From: Ahaetulla prasina
Lineage: Eukaryota > Chordata > Lepidosauria > Squamata > Colubridae
Direction of reading: 5' to 3'
Length of the DNA: 64,000 nt
Assembly (NCBI RefSeq): GCF_028640845.1
Contig: NC_080540.1
Span: 51,442,561-51,506,560 of the forward strand
Part shown: positions 30,791 through 42,189 of the stretch, in pieces
Layout: every line of letters starts with the position of its first letter
How positions within the stretch are numbered: position 1 is the stretch's first letter
Translations under genes and position numbers: made by a program
Notes under the pieces: model-generated
What the model was told of the DNA's origin: nothing
The model's database searches: none
The model's input: the letters and a program-made list of their open reading frames with translations, nothing else

Positions 30791-31674
30791 AAGCTAATTC
30801 ACCCCCTGTATGTGTATTCAAGTGCTAAATAGAATGAACTAGCAATTTAGGCTATCAGGACTGCATGGTTTCTAGCCTGACAGTGTATGCTATACACTAA
30901 ATAAATAAATAAAGCTGGACATGTGCATTATTTTAACATATTATTTTCATAATATACACTGATATGCTTGCATCCTAAGATTTGCATTTGAAATGAATTT
31001 AATATGATAAATATTGCATGTTCCATGTACATTATATATGTTGCAGTTAACATCATGGGGGGGGGGAAGTATTTTCCTATGTTTTCTTACCCAATTTGAT
31101 TAAGAGAATTTGCTTTGAATAGGTGTATAGTATTATGTATTTTCAGCTTATCCCTTGGCCAATGGGGACATTTCATTGTACAAATTGTATAAACCATCCC
31201 TGGTGTCTCTCATTTCAGTCCTATATAAGGATTAGGTTACATAAAGTTATAAGTATGTTATTCCATTTCTGTCTTTTATGCTGCCTAAGCAAAAAGGCCC
31301 ATCTTCAGAAACTTTAGATCACTATTTCGCAAATCCAGCCAAAAAAGAAAGAAATTCTGAAGTCCCAGGGGGATTTTTCAGAAGATGCAGAAAGAAGATA
31401 TTTGTGGGGAAAAGCAAACAGGCAAGGCTAGGATTTATACAGCACAGAAATTATGCATCTCTAAGGATGAATGGGATCAGGGACATGTCCATCAGCAGAG
31501 TAGCAGCAGCAACAGCAGCATTGAATCTCTGAGCCTTTAGTGAGAAGAAAATAGGCTCTCCAAGCAAGAAGGCAGAACCAAGGAGGAAAACAATCAAGAA
31601 TATCATTGTGATGTCAGCTGAGTTAATGGAGGTGTGCAGTCCTTGGACGGAAAGCCTAACAGGCAGTCATAGTA
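30791..31674. other. No recognised feature
   Basis: Unique-looking sequence. The frame at 31278-31532 has no recognisable domain; its end is a short CAG/CAA-type run. Confidence 0.4.
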
Positions 31675-31682
31675 GTCCTAGG

Positions 31683-32153
31683 GCCGTGATGGCGAACCTA
31701 TGGCACATGTGCCAGAGGTCGCACACAGCGCCCTATCTGTGAGCATACAAGCTGTCACCCCAGTTCACCTGCACTGTGCATGCGTGCGTGCCTCCCGCCA
31801 GCCAGCTGGTCTTCAGGTCTCTGCCGTGCATATACGGGGAGTGGGGCGCATGCGGTGTGCCCGCATATGGGGTGGGAGCATGCGGGGGGGTCACATGCAT
31901 ATGCGCAGGGGGCAGGGCGCATGCACAGGGGCTGCGCACACATTGCATTTTGGGGATTTGGGTATGCATTTGGGCGCATGCGGTGTGCCCGCATATGGGG
32001 TGGGAGCATGCGGGGGGGTCACATGCATATGCGCAGGGGGCAGGGCGCATGCACAGGGGCTGCGCACACATTGCATTTTGGGGATTTGGGTATGCATTTG
32101 GGCGTGCGCGCCCGCACTTTTGGCACTCGGTCCGGAAAAGGTTAGCCATCACT
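31683..32153. mobile_element. hAT MITE with 8-bp TSD GTCCTAGG
   Basis: Starts GCCGTGATGGCGAACCTATG and ends AAAGGTTAGCCATCACT, inverted copies of each other. Perfect GTCCTAGG copies flank it at 31675-31682 and 32154-32161. At 471 bases it is long for the group because it holds a 128-bp tandem duplication (31843-32098). Its open frames on both strands are repeat shadows. Confidence 0.9.
31843..32098. repeat. Two identical 128-bp tandem units inside the MITE
   Basis: GGGCGCATGCGGTGTGCCCG starts units at 31843 and 31971. I see no difference between the two units by eye. The sequence is rich in alternating GCATGCGC-type purine-pyrimidine steps. Confidence 0.9.
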
Positions 32154-32161
32154 GTCCTAGG

Positions 32162-33829
32162 GTATTGTTCTACCCAATTTACAACTTTCACCAGTGTAGC
32201 CAAATGCCTGAACTGGATTGCTTTCCACCCTAGCATACATAAAACCCTGAGTATGTTTTTTTTAAAAAATGAATGATAATAATGTCGGGAATACCTCTGT
32301 GAACAATTTCTGACTTATCTGATTGTAAAAGAAGCTAACATTTTCCTTTTACTTGTTTTATCTTGGCTGCCAAAGGGATTGAATAACAAGAATAATAACT
32401 TGGAGAGAAACCTTACTTTGTTTTGCTCAGTTTAAAAGTGTTTCTATAGCGTTAGGAATGGCGGGCATCCCTGAGCAACAATTCTATGTATTATAAATAA
32501 TAAGGTAGTTGTGAGTTTAATTTTTAATAGGAGGAACCATTTACAGATTTAAATATGATATTGTTCAATTAATTTCATGTTCTTCCCAATCTTGTGAAGC
32601 GAAAAGTATATGTCCTATTGCAGAGGGAGAAACCCCAAGAGTTGTCAAGGGGATGCTACCTTTGGGAATGAGTTTTTGTGTATAGTAGCCAGAGTCTTAC
32701 ACATTTCCAGAAGGTATCTGACATTTAGATGAAACATTGGAGGAGAAAAGGATATGAATTTTTATGTAAATGCAGGCTATCTGAAAGACTGTATTGTATT
32801 ATCTCCTGCACTTGCTTCAGGGATGTCAAAGAGAGACGCTTCAAAGCGTAAGGAGCAATGAATGAACTTGACAACTTGAAATTTTGGAGAGAATTACTAA
32901 TCACGGGGCTACATTTAATTGACTCCAAAATGAGCAAAGGAGGAGAAGGTGGGGGTTGGCGTAAGTTCACCTTAAAAATACCGGGGCTGAAAATAATAAC
33001 ACTGTGCAATCTCAGCTGACTTTTGAATAGCATGAGCCAATCTTGCAGAATAATAGTTGGGTTATTAGTGAGCATCACCTTACCAGGTATATTCCACAGA
33101 GAACAAAAGCAGCTCCAAACTAGGAATCACCCATGTGCAAATGAGCTCTCTCTCTCTCTCTCTTTTCTTGCCACTCAAGGAAAGAATGAGACAGCAGCCA
33201 CTTTCAGAATTGTTAGGTTGCTGAAGGCAACTAAATATATTCAGGGATGAGGAATGATGCAAATCCATTGGTGCAGCCAGTGCGTATCAGTTGAAAAGTG
33301 CTCTGGGACCCATAATTATCTTCTTTGTCTTCTAAAAGAGCCAAAAGAGTAAAAGTGATATTTATATTGCTTCAGTGAGTAAATCATTCACTCAGGGCAA
33401 AAGGTGTTGATCCTTGCATAATATTCTTACAGCAGTAAATAAGGTGTGTTGTGTAGACATTTTGCTTCTGAATGGAAGGAAAATTGGGCACAGTTAACAG
33501 GAGTTTCCCAGGGTAATTTAAAAAGGGAGATTCCCCCCCTCTTTTTTAGGTCAGATTTTGTATTTGGATTGATTTCTGATTGCTGGAGCAGGGTAACAGA
33601 AGGTAATAGAAACCATTCTATGGGAAGCATCTTAGGAGGCCAAAGTGAAGATGAATGGACAGAGGTCTGCACTTGCCATGCTTTGGATAGGGTTGTCTGT
33701 CTACCTTTTTATTTATTTTCTTCATATGAAAGATGAGTCATCGCAACTGGACTTCTTTTTCTTTTTGGTTTGAAATGTTTTGCTGTTTATCTTAACAGCT
33801 TTTTTCAATCTGAGCAAGTTTCTTAAGGG
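32162..33829. other. Unique sequence, possible conserved noncoding DNA
   Basis: No repeat family recognised over about 1.65 kb. A 117-codon minus-strand frame (33078-32725) has no domain I can name. The part near 32850-33250 is free of simple repeats except a (CT)n at 33146 and contains TTAATTGA/CAATTAATT-type motifs. It is a candidate for cross-species conservation. Confidence 0.35.
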
Positions 33830-33837
33830 GACTCCAT

Positions 33838-34355
33838 CAGTGGTGGGTTTCAATTTTTTTTTACTATCGGCTGTGTGGGTGTGGCTTGGTGGGCGTGGCA
33901 TGCTTGGTGGGCATGGCAGGGGAAGGTTACTGCAAAATCCCCATTTCCTCCTGATCAGCTTGGGGGAGCCTCTGTGGCTCAGGCTGCTAATGCAGTCTGT
34001 TATTAACAGCAGCAGCCTGCAATTACTGCAGCTTCTAGTCCCACCAGGCCCAAGGTTGACTCAGCCTTCCATCCTTTATAAGGTAGGTAAAATGAGGACC
34101 CAGATTGTTGGGGGCAATAAGTTGACTTTGTATATAAATATACAAATAGAATGAAGACTATAGCTAACATAGTGTAAGCCACCCTGAGTCTTCGGAGAAG
34201 GGTGGGATATAAATGTAAATTATTATTTATTTTTTTTAAAAAGAATAGATGGGGGTGGGGCCAGTCAGAATTTTTACTTCCGGTTCTCCAAACTACTCAA
34301 AATTTATGCTACCAGTTCTCCAGAACTGGTCAGAACCTGCTGAAACCCACCTCTG
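33838..34355. mobile_element. hAT MITE carrying a SINE
   Basis: Ends CAGTGGTGGGTTTCAA and CTGAAACCCACCTCTG. Flanks GACTCCAT (33830-33837) and GTCTCCAT (34356-34363) agree at 7 of 8. The interior matches 18303-18537 on both sides of an inserted SINE. Confidence 0.88.
33966..34243 (+). mobile_element. Full-length SINE with L2-type tail, nested in MITE
   Basis: tRNA-like head GAGCCTCTGTGGCTCAGGCT; box-B-like AGCTTCTAGTCCCACC; body CAAGGTTGACTCAGCCTTCC and AATGAGGACCCAGATTGTTG; tail CACCCTGAGTCTTCGGAG, GATATAAATG and TTATTATTTATTT. The tail resembles the L2 LINE terminus in this window (CTGAGTCCTTCGGGAGAAG). This suggests L2 enzymes mobilise it. Confidence 0.85.
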
Positions 34356-34363
34356 GTCTCCAT

Positions 34364-35100
34364 ATATGTCCTTCACAGTGGTTTCATTTAACATCTAATC
34401 TGAAAGGGCTCCCTAGGTGAATAGGCAAAGAGTCATTGGGAAGTAAATATTCCAACTCCTTGGGTGAGTCATTTAATACATAATAACATTATTTTTATAG
34501 TACAATAAAAATATTTCCATGAATAATATGAAATAATTTGGCCACGAACATACACTATATCTTAAAATATATCATGTAGTTGTTACATTTTCAGATTATC
34601 TATTAATATCAAAATATATCTCAGTCTTGTTTCATCGGATGTTTTAAAATACAATCTTGAACTAGAAAAATGAGTTTTCTTCAAAGCAAGTGATCATTTT
34701 AGTGAAATGTTATTTGATTCATAATGTTACTGTTACAATTATCTATCTAATCATCTAAGGAATGAAATAATGGCAAAGCTGCAACAGGTATGGTGGGAGT
34801 TGAAAACAAACAAACAAAAACCCAATGGTTTTATTGCAATGAACTCAAATACCTCCATATATTTAACAAATTAAGTTCTAAAAGCACATTCCATAAACAG
34901 TATGTGATCAGAATTTGTTTGAATTAATACTAATCTTTATAAAAAGGATGGAAAGTTTGATTAAAATCAATGATCATAATTGCATGACTCATGCTTAACA
35001 TGAAAACAAAGGCACAACATCTATGGAAAATTTCTGGATTATCCTCAGTCGGACTATTACAATTAATAAGAACTATCTGAATATTTCTAGCTATTTTATA
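34364..35100. other. No recognised feature
   Basis: AT-rich unique-looking sequence. Confidence 0.4.
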
Positions 35101-35122
35101 CAGAGAGAGGGAGGGAGGGAGG

Positions 35123-35169
<47 letters not shown>

Positions 35170-35290
35170 TGAGTGAGTGAGAGTGTATAACATATGAAGG
35201 AATGGATAGATTTGTATCTCTCTCTCTTTCCCTCTCTCTCTCCTTGTTCTCCCTCTTCCTCTCCCACTCCCTCCCTCCCTCTCTAATTCC
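35101..35290. repeat. (GAGG)n/(GA)n and CT-rich microsatellites
   Basis: GGGA and GA units at 35101-35180 are followed by a CT-rich stretch at 35215-35283. The two oppositely biased blocks could pair as a long hairpin. Open frames here are shadows. Confidence 0.9.
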
Positions 35291-35689
35291 AAGGCTTTAG
35301 TGACAGCTAAATACATATAAGAATTATCTACCTCTACAGTTTATTTTCAAATAACACAAATATGTCTTTGACTTTCTATGTTCACATTACAAAATCTTTC
35401 TCATTAGAAAGAATATGAATTCCTTCTAATACAAGAGAATGTGTGTAGCTCAGGGTTGACCTGTGCCATTCTTGGTGATCTCTAAGCTTAGTTTTTAAAA
35501 CATTTCATTACTAGGTAACAGCATCAATGTGAGTGTGGGTTTGGTACTTGCCTTTATTTTTAAAAAAGTCTGTGACCATGCAACCTGCTGCAGCACCTCA
35601 GTGCAACCTATGAAAAGGATAATACTCCCATGCCTAAAAATATCTCAGAGAAAAAAACAACAGACTGCAACTACCACATGGCATCACTG
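35291..35689. other. No recognised feature
   Basis: Unique-looking sequence. Confidence 0.4.
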
Positions 35690-36190
35690 TAACACAAAAA
35701 CTAACACAATCCTTCCAAAGCATCTTAAGCAAATCAAAAGACCCAGAGAGAAAAACCAGAAGCCCAAGAAGAAAAACCAGAAATCATTTACAACATGAGA
35801 CACAAGGACTGCAACAACCAGTATGGAAGACAGACCGGCAGAAGATAGAGGAGTAAATCTATGAAGAACTGTAGCTGTCAGAAAGCATGATGAAAACCCC
35901 TTAATCACACAACACATGGACAAACTCAACCACAATTTCTATTGGGAAGTATTAGCATCTGAGGCTAAGTTAAATCCAAAAATGCTAGGGAATTCCTGGA
36001 AACTTCACATTCAGACAAATCAGCCACCAATAGGCAAATAGAGATAAATCATATTTTCATATCATTTAATGGAGACATTAAAAAACCTGAGAAGAAAACA
36101 AAAAATACTAGAATTCATCCCTTCCAGCAGACAACACTCAAATAAGGAGGGATCAGCACCAGGCCAAAAACAAACAAATAAATAAAGCAG
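35690..36190 (+). pseudogene. Penelope-like element, GIY-YIG nuclease remnant
   Basis: At 35807-35846 the translation reads CNNQYGRQTGRR, close to the C..(Q)Y(V)GQTGRRL signature of the GIY-YIG endonuclease at the C-terminus of Penelope-like reverse transcriptases. Following fragments in other frames (PLITQHMDKLNHNFYWE, KLHIQTNQPPIG) fit the same domain. Frameshifts and stops interrupt it. It ends in a (AAATA)n-like stretch near 36176-36190. Confidence 0.6.
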
Positions 36191-38199
36191 AAAACAATCA
36201 TTACAATATTTTGTATCTTTATTAAAGATGCCGTTAAAGAGCGAATGCTACACCCGCCCAAACTTTGCAGAAGGTGAGAACAATTCTGTGACATAGTGAC
36301 ATAGATTTAATTTAGACCGATTTATACAGTATGATTTAAACTGGACATGCAGTTAGGATCGCAGTCCTTTTTTATTTTCATCTGTATTTTCATCTTTATT
36401 TGGCTAGGAAAACAAACCTGTCTGTTTCTGAACTGCTATCTGCTCAGGTGACATAAGTCAGCCTTTAAGTGAAGGCTGTTATGCAGATTATACCTTATGT
36501 CTTTAGAGTTCTTAAAAATTTCACTGGAGTGCCACTTATTGTTCAGATGGTGGTTTATTTCCTGGATAGCAGTCCATTGTATACAAAATTAGACATGTTA
36601 ATAATGAAGATGATGAAAGAAGTTTTTGCCAAAAACGTCCCTAGCTTATTTTTGAGTGAAGATTGCTTCACTGTTGGTATTATAGTTACAATAACTCTTA
36701 TTGGGTTTTTTTTTAGAAAGGAAAATTTGGAGATATAACCCCTCAAGGGTGAGCCTTAGCAAAGTACATCCCTAATAATATTTCTCATACACAACTATAA
36801 CAACTTAGAAATAGTAATATAGAAAAATTCCCAGACCAACTTAGTAGCAGGCTGAAAATTTCAGTCAAAAAGTCATGAAGAGAAAGCTATAGTGTAACAA
36901 GAACTTCTACTTTCTTTTTTCCCCCTTGCTATGTTGTTATGCCTTATTCAGTAATAGATATGTAAGCATCACTTAGTCAACTATTCCATTTCATAACACC
37001 TTTAAACATAATGGCCTAATAACAACAACATAATTGGGCACATTTTTGTAGCTACTAGCAATGAACCAAAGCTCTTAAAATAACAAGAATGAATTTACAA
37101 AGAGAAATCTCCTTCCTCTACCCTATTTCATCATTTCAAAATGTATCCCTTTCCCTGTACTTAGCAATGCAAAGTGAAACATATTCCGCTGAAATACGGG
37201 TCTTGTATTGATTATCCAACCAAATAAAATTATAACTGGCAGGGAGGAAATAATGGCTTGGAGATAATAGTGGCTGCGAATCAAATGAGTTATGCAAATG
37301 TCTTATCCCCAGTAACAATCTGATTTCGTTGAGATTCTTTTGAGCCTTCACCGGTGGATGACAACAAAAGACATTTATTTGTTTGAAAAGGGAGCAAAAA
37401 CATTCAGCTTTTTCTTCTGAAGGCTTTCATATTTTATAGGCATAAATGAGGAACAAACATTCACCTCCAAGCCACGTCAGGGGACAAAAAGAAACCCCCC
37501 AAAGCTTCACAATTAATTTCCTTCATTTGAACTTTAATTATTTTTGCCCTCAAATGTTTGAATGCGTTTAAAAGGCTAGAGAGATGAAATAAGGGGTAAA
37601 GAACCAATGAGGCTACCTTCAATGCTTTGGAGAAAAGGCATAATAGAAAAATAATTGATTAAATGATCAATTAAAGAAAAGGCCAGGTTCAGCTGGCATA
37701 ACAAGCCTGTTTAAAATCTTCTTTAATTTAATTAAAAAAGAAGTGGAGTTGCAGCTCTTTTCCGAACTTTAAATCAAACTACATTAAACATCTTGGGTAC
37801 CCCTATAGCTCATGGCATAAAGCCTTTTAGAAAGTGGCTGTCTTATCCAAACAAGGTTGCAAACAGACAGTATAGATTTACTGTTTGGAGACCATAAAAA
37901 AGAAAGAAAAGGAGTTTGAAACAGACTTTTTTCTCAGTTGCATAGTTTACAAGCATATTATTGTGAGCATTAATTTCATAGAAATGAACCATTTCATGTA
38001 TTGATTTGTATTTATTTTTCACACTTCTTAACCACCCATCTCCCTCTGCTTTTCATTCCCTAAGTTAGTGGTGGTTAACTATTTTTTAATACTAGAGCCA
38101 GTTGGCCTAAAAAGATATAGGAAGTTGGCACAGGCGATCCACACTACTCTCCTCTTCTGTTATTTCCATACCACCAAAGGTGCTTTTTTCAAGAGGACT
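36191..38199. other. Unique sequence with candidate conserved noncoding DNA
   Basis: No repeat family recognised in 2 kb. Frame 36469-36738 (89 codons, hydrophobic) lacks any recognisable domain. The part at 37430-37800 is rich in homeodomain-type cores (TAATTA, ATTAATTT, TTAATTTAATTAA, ATTGATTAA) without simple-repeat structure, a look typical of deeply conserved developmental enhancers. Confidence 0.35.
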
Positions 38200-38640
38200 T
38201 TCTGGTTTTTCTTTGAAGATGTTTCGCTTCTCATCCAAGAAGCTTCTTCAACTCTGACTGGATGATGGGGAATGAAAGGAATTATACTCCTTGCAGACAG
38301 CTGGACAGTTGCATTCTTTTAGTGAGTTGTTAACACCACCTGGAGGTTTATCTATGTCCTCAAGGTCATCTGAGTGGTGCAAATTGGTGTGGAGCTTCTT
38401 GAAACTTTTGAAAGAACTGTGTTGCAGACTGAAGATAGATGATGTCACATTCCCCCCCCCCCATTCTGTTGAAAGAGGGCTGTTCAATTTTGACATAGAT
38501 GGCCTCTTTGACCCGTCTGTCAAACCAGTTTTCAAAGAAAAACCATAAAGTCCCGTTTCCTCTTGAAAAAGCATCTTTGGGATAACCATGATCTGAATGA
38601 GTGAGAATCTCCATAGACATTTGTTATCTTCAAGTCCTAG
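38200..38640 (-). pseudogene. Penelope-like/GIY-YIG nuclease C-terminal fragment
   Basis: On the minus strand, RILTHSDHG precedes ENWFDRRVKEAIYVKIEQPS and then FNRMGGG. This is the conserved WFERGVKEAI..KIE.PSLNRGGG segment that follows the GIY-YIG motif in a Penelope-type group. The noncoding end CTTCTTGGATGAGAAGCGAA, ACATCTTCAAAGAAAAACC follows. A poly-C run (38451-38463) lies within the frame. A second, shorter copy is at 1655-1750. Confidence 0.65.
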
Positions 38641-39695
38641 CTGGCCCAAAGACACAAAAATGGCTGAATATCTGCACAGGTTAATGGCAGGAGAAGAGAC
38701 ACCATTTGGCCAACTCACTCTATCATAGTGTCTGCTATTACATGAACCAACTTACTGACTGCAGTGAATCTGAAGTAAAATTTCTACCTGAACTGACCTG
38801 GGGCAGAGATAAGAGATATGTAACATGGAGAGTCATATGTTTTTTTAGGGAGGCAAAGATACCCAGCATGAGTTCCTTTCATTGTTCCAGAGTTCCTACA
38901 GCCTGTCAGTGTGGCCTCAGACTCTTCACCTTTTCCCTTCCTCAAATACATTAATTATTTAGGTAACATGTTAAGATATATTGGAATGTATTTCCCATGA
39001 ACTTAGCCCATCAACTGCTTGGAAAAAAACCTCTGGTTTAAAATAATGGACTTTAGCTAGCTATGGAATCAGCTGGCAGGCTGGCAGAATGATTCTTTGA
39101 ACTGCCCAGTTAGGAAAGAAGAGGAGGAGGAGGAGGAGGAGGAGGAGAAATGGTGAGGAAATCCAGAAAACTGAACTCTTTTATTGGAAGAGACCACAAA
39201 CCCTAAGTCTTATCTCCCCCTTTTACTAAATAGATTAGAAATGACCATTTGCGTTGCTAATAGCAACCAAAACTGAACAATTATGCTGGCTTTCCTCACT
39301 ATATCCATTTCTCATAGTGATTTGGCTGTCCTTTTCTAGAGAGTTAACAATGTAAGCTTCGTGTTTAGCTATTTCCTCCAAAACAGAAGTTCAAACTGAG
39401 ATGAGCTTGGAGAATAATATCTGATATCACTCATTTTCAACAAAAATGAAATGCTAAAGGTTTCTATAGGTGCCGCATCACATACTGTATCCCATTCCAG
39501 TTGCAGCTGAAAAATGCAGATGTCAAAGCATTTTTTTTATTCAACAAAGACAGTTATTTTTATCAAATACTGTAGCAAAGAATATTGTGCTCACTCTAGT
39601 ATTTCTTCTAAATCAGTGTTGAAACATACATTCCATCCATCCATCCATCCATCCATCCCCTGTGTTTGTTTGTACCTACCTACATTTCCACATCC
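38641..39695. other. Unique sequence with two microsatellites
   Basis: (GAG)n at 39122-39149 and (CATC)n at 39633-39658. No coding or family signal otherwise. Confidence 0.45.
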
Positions 39696-39699
39696 TTAA

Positions 39700-39910
39700 C
39701 AACACTAGCAATAGCACTTAGATTCATATATTGTTCCGTTGTGCTTTACAACACTTTCTAAGCAGTTTACAGAGTCAGCATATTGCGCCCAAAAATCTGG
39801 CTCCTCATTTTACAATATTGGAAGGATGGAAGGCTGAGTCAACCTTAATCCAGTCAGGTCCTGTTAGTATGCAGTACTGAATTCTAACCACTGAGCCATT
39901 ACGGCCCTTA
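39700..39910 (-). mobile_element. tRNA-derived SINE (AGCAATAGC tail family)
   Basis: The reverse complement of the left end gives the GCTATTGCTAGTG tail. The body has CCTTCCATCCTTCCAATA and the head TGGCTCAGTGGTTAGAATTC. It matches 6921-7160. Confidence 0.7.
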
Positions 39911-40284
39911 ACCATTCACTAGAGTCTATCATATATCTTGCATTATGACAGTTACAATCAGGTTCTGCTTGCTAAAAGCATAATCTTACATACATTCACT
40001 CCCAGTAGTGCTTACTTACAGTTAAATAGGTACAGCACTGATCTACAATGTGCATTCAGGAAGTGAAAACTTAGTCATAGAAGTGACTGATAATTACTTT
40101 CCCTTAAAATTCTGTTCTACATTTTCATCAAGAACAGGTAGACAAAAATATAAACGCTATATTAACCTTTAAAGAAATCCAGCTTGGATTTCTAAGCTTG
40201 CTTAATAACCTATAATATAAAGATCTCAACAGAGTCAACATGGTGGCAGATGCAGTTTGAAACACCTCTGAGACAGGACTCTTA

Positions 40285-40980
40285 TTTTAGTTAGTTAGTT
40301 AGTTAGTTAGTCAAGCATGGATTTTATGACAAATACAAGTGTAAACATAATTATAAATACATGTAAAGGATATGAATACAAGAAAACATTAGGACAGGGA
40401 TGGTAGGTATGCACGCCCCTTACAGACTTCTTAGGAATGGGATGAGGTTAACAGTAAGAAGTCTAAGGTTAAAGTTTCGGGTTTTGGGGATGAAACCACA
40501 GAGTCCCGGTGTTGACAACTCTATTACTGAAGTTGTACTTTCTGCAGTCTAGTTTGGATCGGTTTACCATGAATTTGTATCGGGGTGAAATCTACTTACC
40601 TTCCTCATCGGCTCGGAAGTCCACACGCTTCCCACACATGCACGCACAGACTTTCTGTGCATGCGCAAAACTGTCTGCACATGGGCAGAAGGTAAAAAAC
40701 ACTTCCTGGTTAAAAGTAATCTGGGAGCCTTTCACCCTGGTTTGTATCAATTGTGTGCTCTTGTATTGTTTTCGTTGAAGCTGAAGTATTCATTGGTTGG
40801 TAGGACATTGTAACAGATGATTTTATGTACTATGCTTAATCAGACCGAAGACGGCAAAGTTCTAAATTGTCTAAGCCCAAAATTTCGAGTCTGGTGGCAT
40901 AAGGTATTTTGCTGCGAGCAGAGGAGTGGAGGACTCTTCTTGTGAAATATCTCTGGACTCTAAATACATTGCCACCATTT
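40285..40980 (-). mobile_element. CR1-group LINE 3' region split by a MITE
   Basis: Shared in order with 15421-15960: AACATTAGGACAGGGATGGT, CCTTACAGACTTCTTAGGAA, GGATGAAACCACAGAGTC, GTTGAAGCTGAAGTA. The 3' tail is (TTAG)n on the plus strand (40288-40311). Sequence to about 40960 (CGAGTCTGGTGGCATAAGG) continues the ORF side. A MITE interrupts it at 40582. Confidence 0.7.
40582..40740. mobile_element. hAT MITE with 8-bp TSD TTTGTATC
   Basis: Starts GGGGTGAAATCTACTTACC and ends AGCCTTTCACCCTGG, with perfect TTTGTATC copies at 40574-40581 and 40741-40748. The interior TTTCTGTGCATGCGCAAAAC places it with 29067-29320, from which it differs by an internal deletion. Confidence 0.9.
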
Positions 40981-41435
40981 AAAATTGTGGGCACTTTTTG
41001 TGTGCTCTCCTTCCACGTATGTCTTTAATAAAAATGCTCTGGGATCTTGTTCTGAGCATCTGGAGGGGAGAAAAATTAATTTTGTCATTCTCTTGTATCC
41101 CATATGTCACACTGCTAGTTTTCATAAAGTGTCGTTTGAAAAATTAGTCTTTGAAGAAGAATGCAAAAGTCTTTCCTTTGACACATTATGATGGTGTAAT
41201 GGTACTTAATTTTTTTTTAAGTAGTGAGATAATTATTAAAAGTGTACATATTTTAAAAAAGAATTACTAAATCCAGACATATTCTTTGACACCTTATTTC
41301 ATTAACATATATATTTAACATTCCTGTGATTACTATTAAAGAACGAACATTAATTTAAGTTATAAAGAATGCTATGCTTCATTATAATGTAAACATTTAT
41401 GAACTACATTTCAGCTGAGAAATGTACGAAGTGGG

Positions 41436-41502
<67 letters not shown>

Positions 41503-42189
41503 AGAGAGAGAGAGGGAGAGAGATTACCAAAGAGCAAAACTGCAAACAATGAGATGAGAGGAAAATGAAACACAAAAGCATATCCTGTGGAAATTATATT
41601 AAAGCTTCATAATAATATTTAATTATCCCTTCTGACAAAGAAAGGGTTTCTGTCAGTCAAAAAGGAAAAGAGTGATTCATCTTCCCACTACTTGCTCTTT
41701 GCAGACTCTGCCCCACAAATGGAGTGACTCTGTGGTAACAGAGTGGTTGCCCAAAGATGGTCTTATTGAAATGTTGTATTGAATGAATGGAAGTTGATTA
41801 GTTTTGCTCAAATGTCCTAGAATTTATCAAGAATCTACTCAGGGCACAAGAAGAAACATTCTTCAATGGTCTCTCAATGCAAGCTAAGAAGAAACGACAT
41901 TGTTTCCAAAAGGGGAGGATGAGCAGTCACTGTCCTAGAGAAAATCATGGCAAACTTTATCAGGAAGCTAAGAGAAATTGGTATAAATCAACTCACTTGG
42001 AAGGAGAAATGCTGAACAAGTAGAAAGTGATTAGAGGAAGACAGAGAAGGAAAAAGAATTTTGCTAAATAAGAAAGAGAAATCCTAGAATGTGGGTAGAG
42101 AAAGAAAATAATAGACTTCTAGAAGGAGTTGCAACTAAAACTTAATTATAGAAATAGAAATAGATTTTTATAGCCAAGGAATTATACTA
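40981..42189. other. Mostly unrecognised, with one compound microsatellite
   Basis: Apart from the dinucleotide array at 41430, no family is recognised. The part at 41880-42180 may be upstream sequence of the RTE-like remnant that follows. Confidence 0.35.
41430..41522. repeat. Compound (GT)n(GA)n microsatellite
   Basis: About 13 GT units are followed by about 30 GA-type units with GGGA interruptions. The reverse complement is (TC)n(AC)n, as at 12165 and 54140. Confidence 0.95.

Noticed and set aside
31700..32276. Open frames up to 177 codons on both strands
   Set aside because: Created by a 128-bp tandem duplication in a MITE; no domain, and six-frame openness comes from repeat composition.
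36469..36738. 89-codon hydrophobic frame
   Set aside because: No recognisable domain, no splice or promoter context; AT-rich DNA easily gives such frames.
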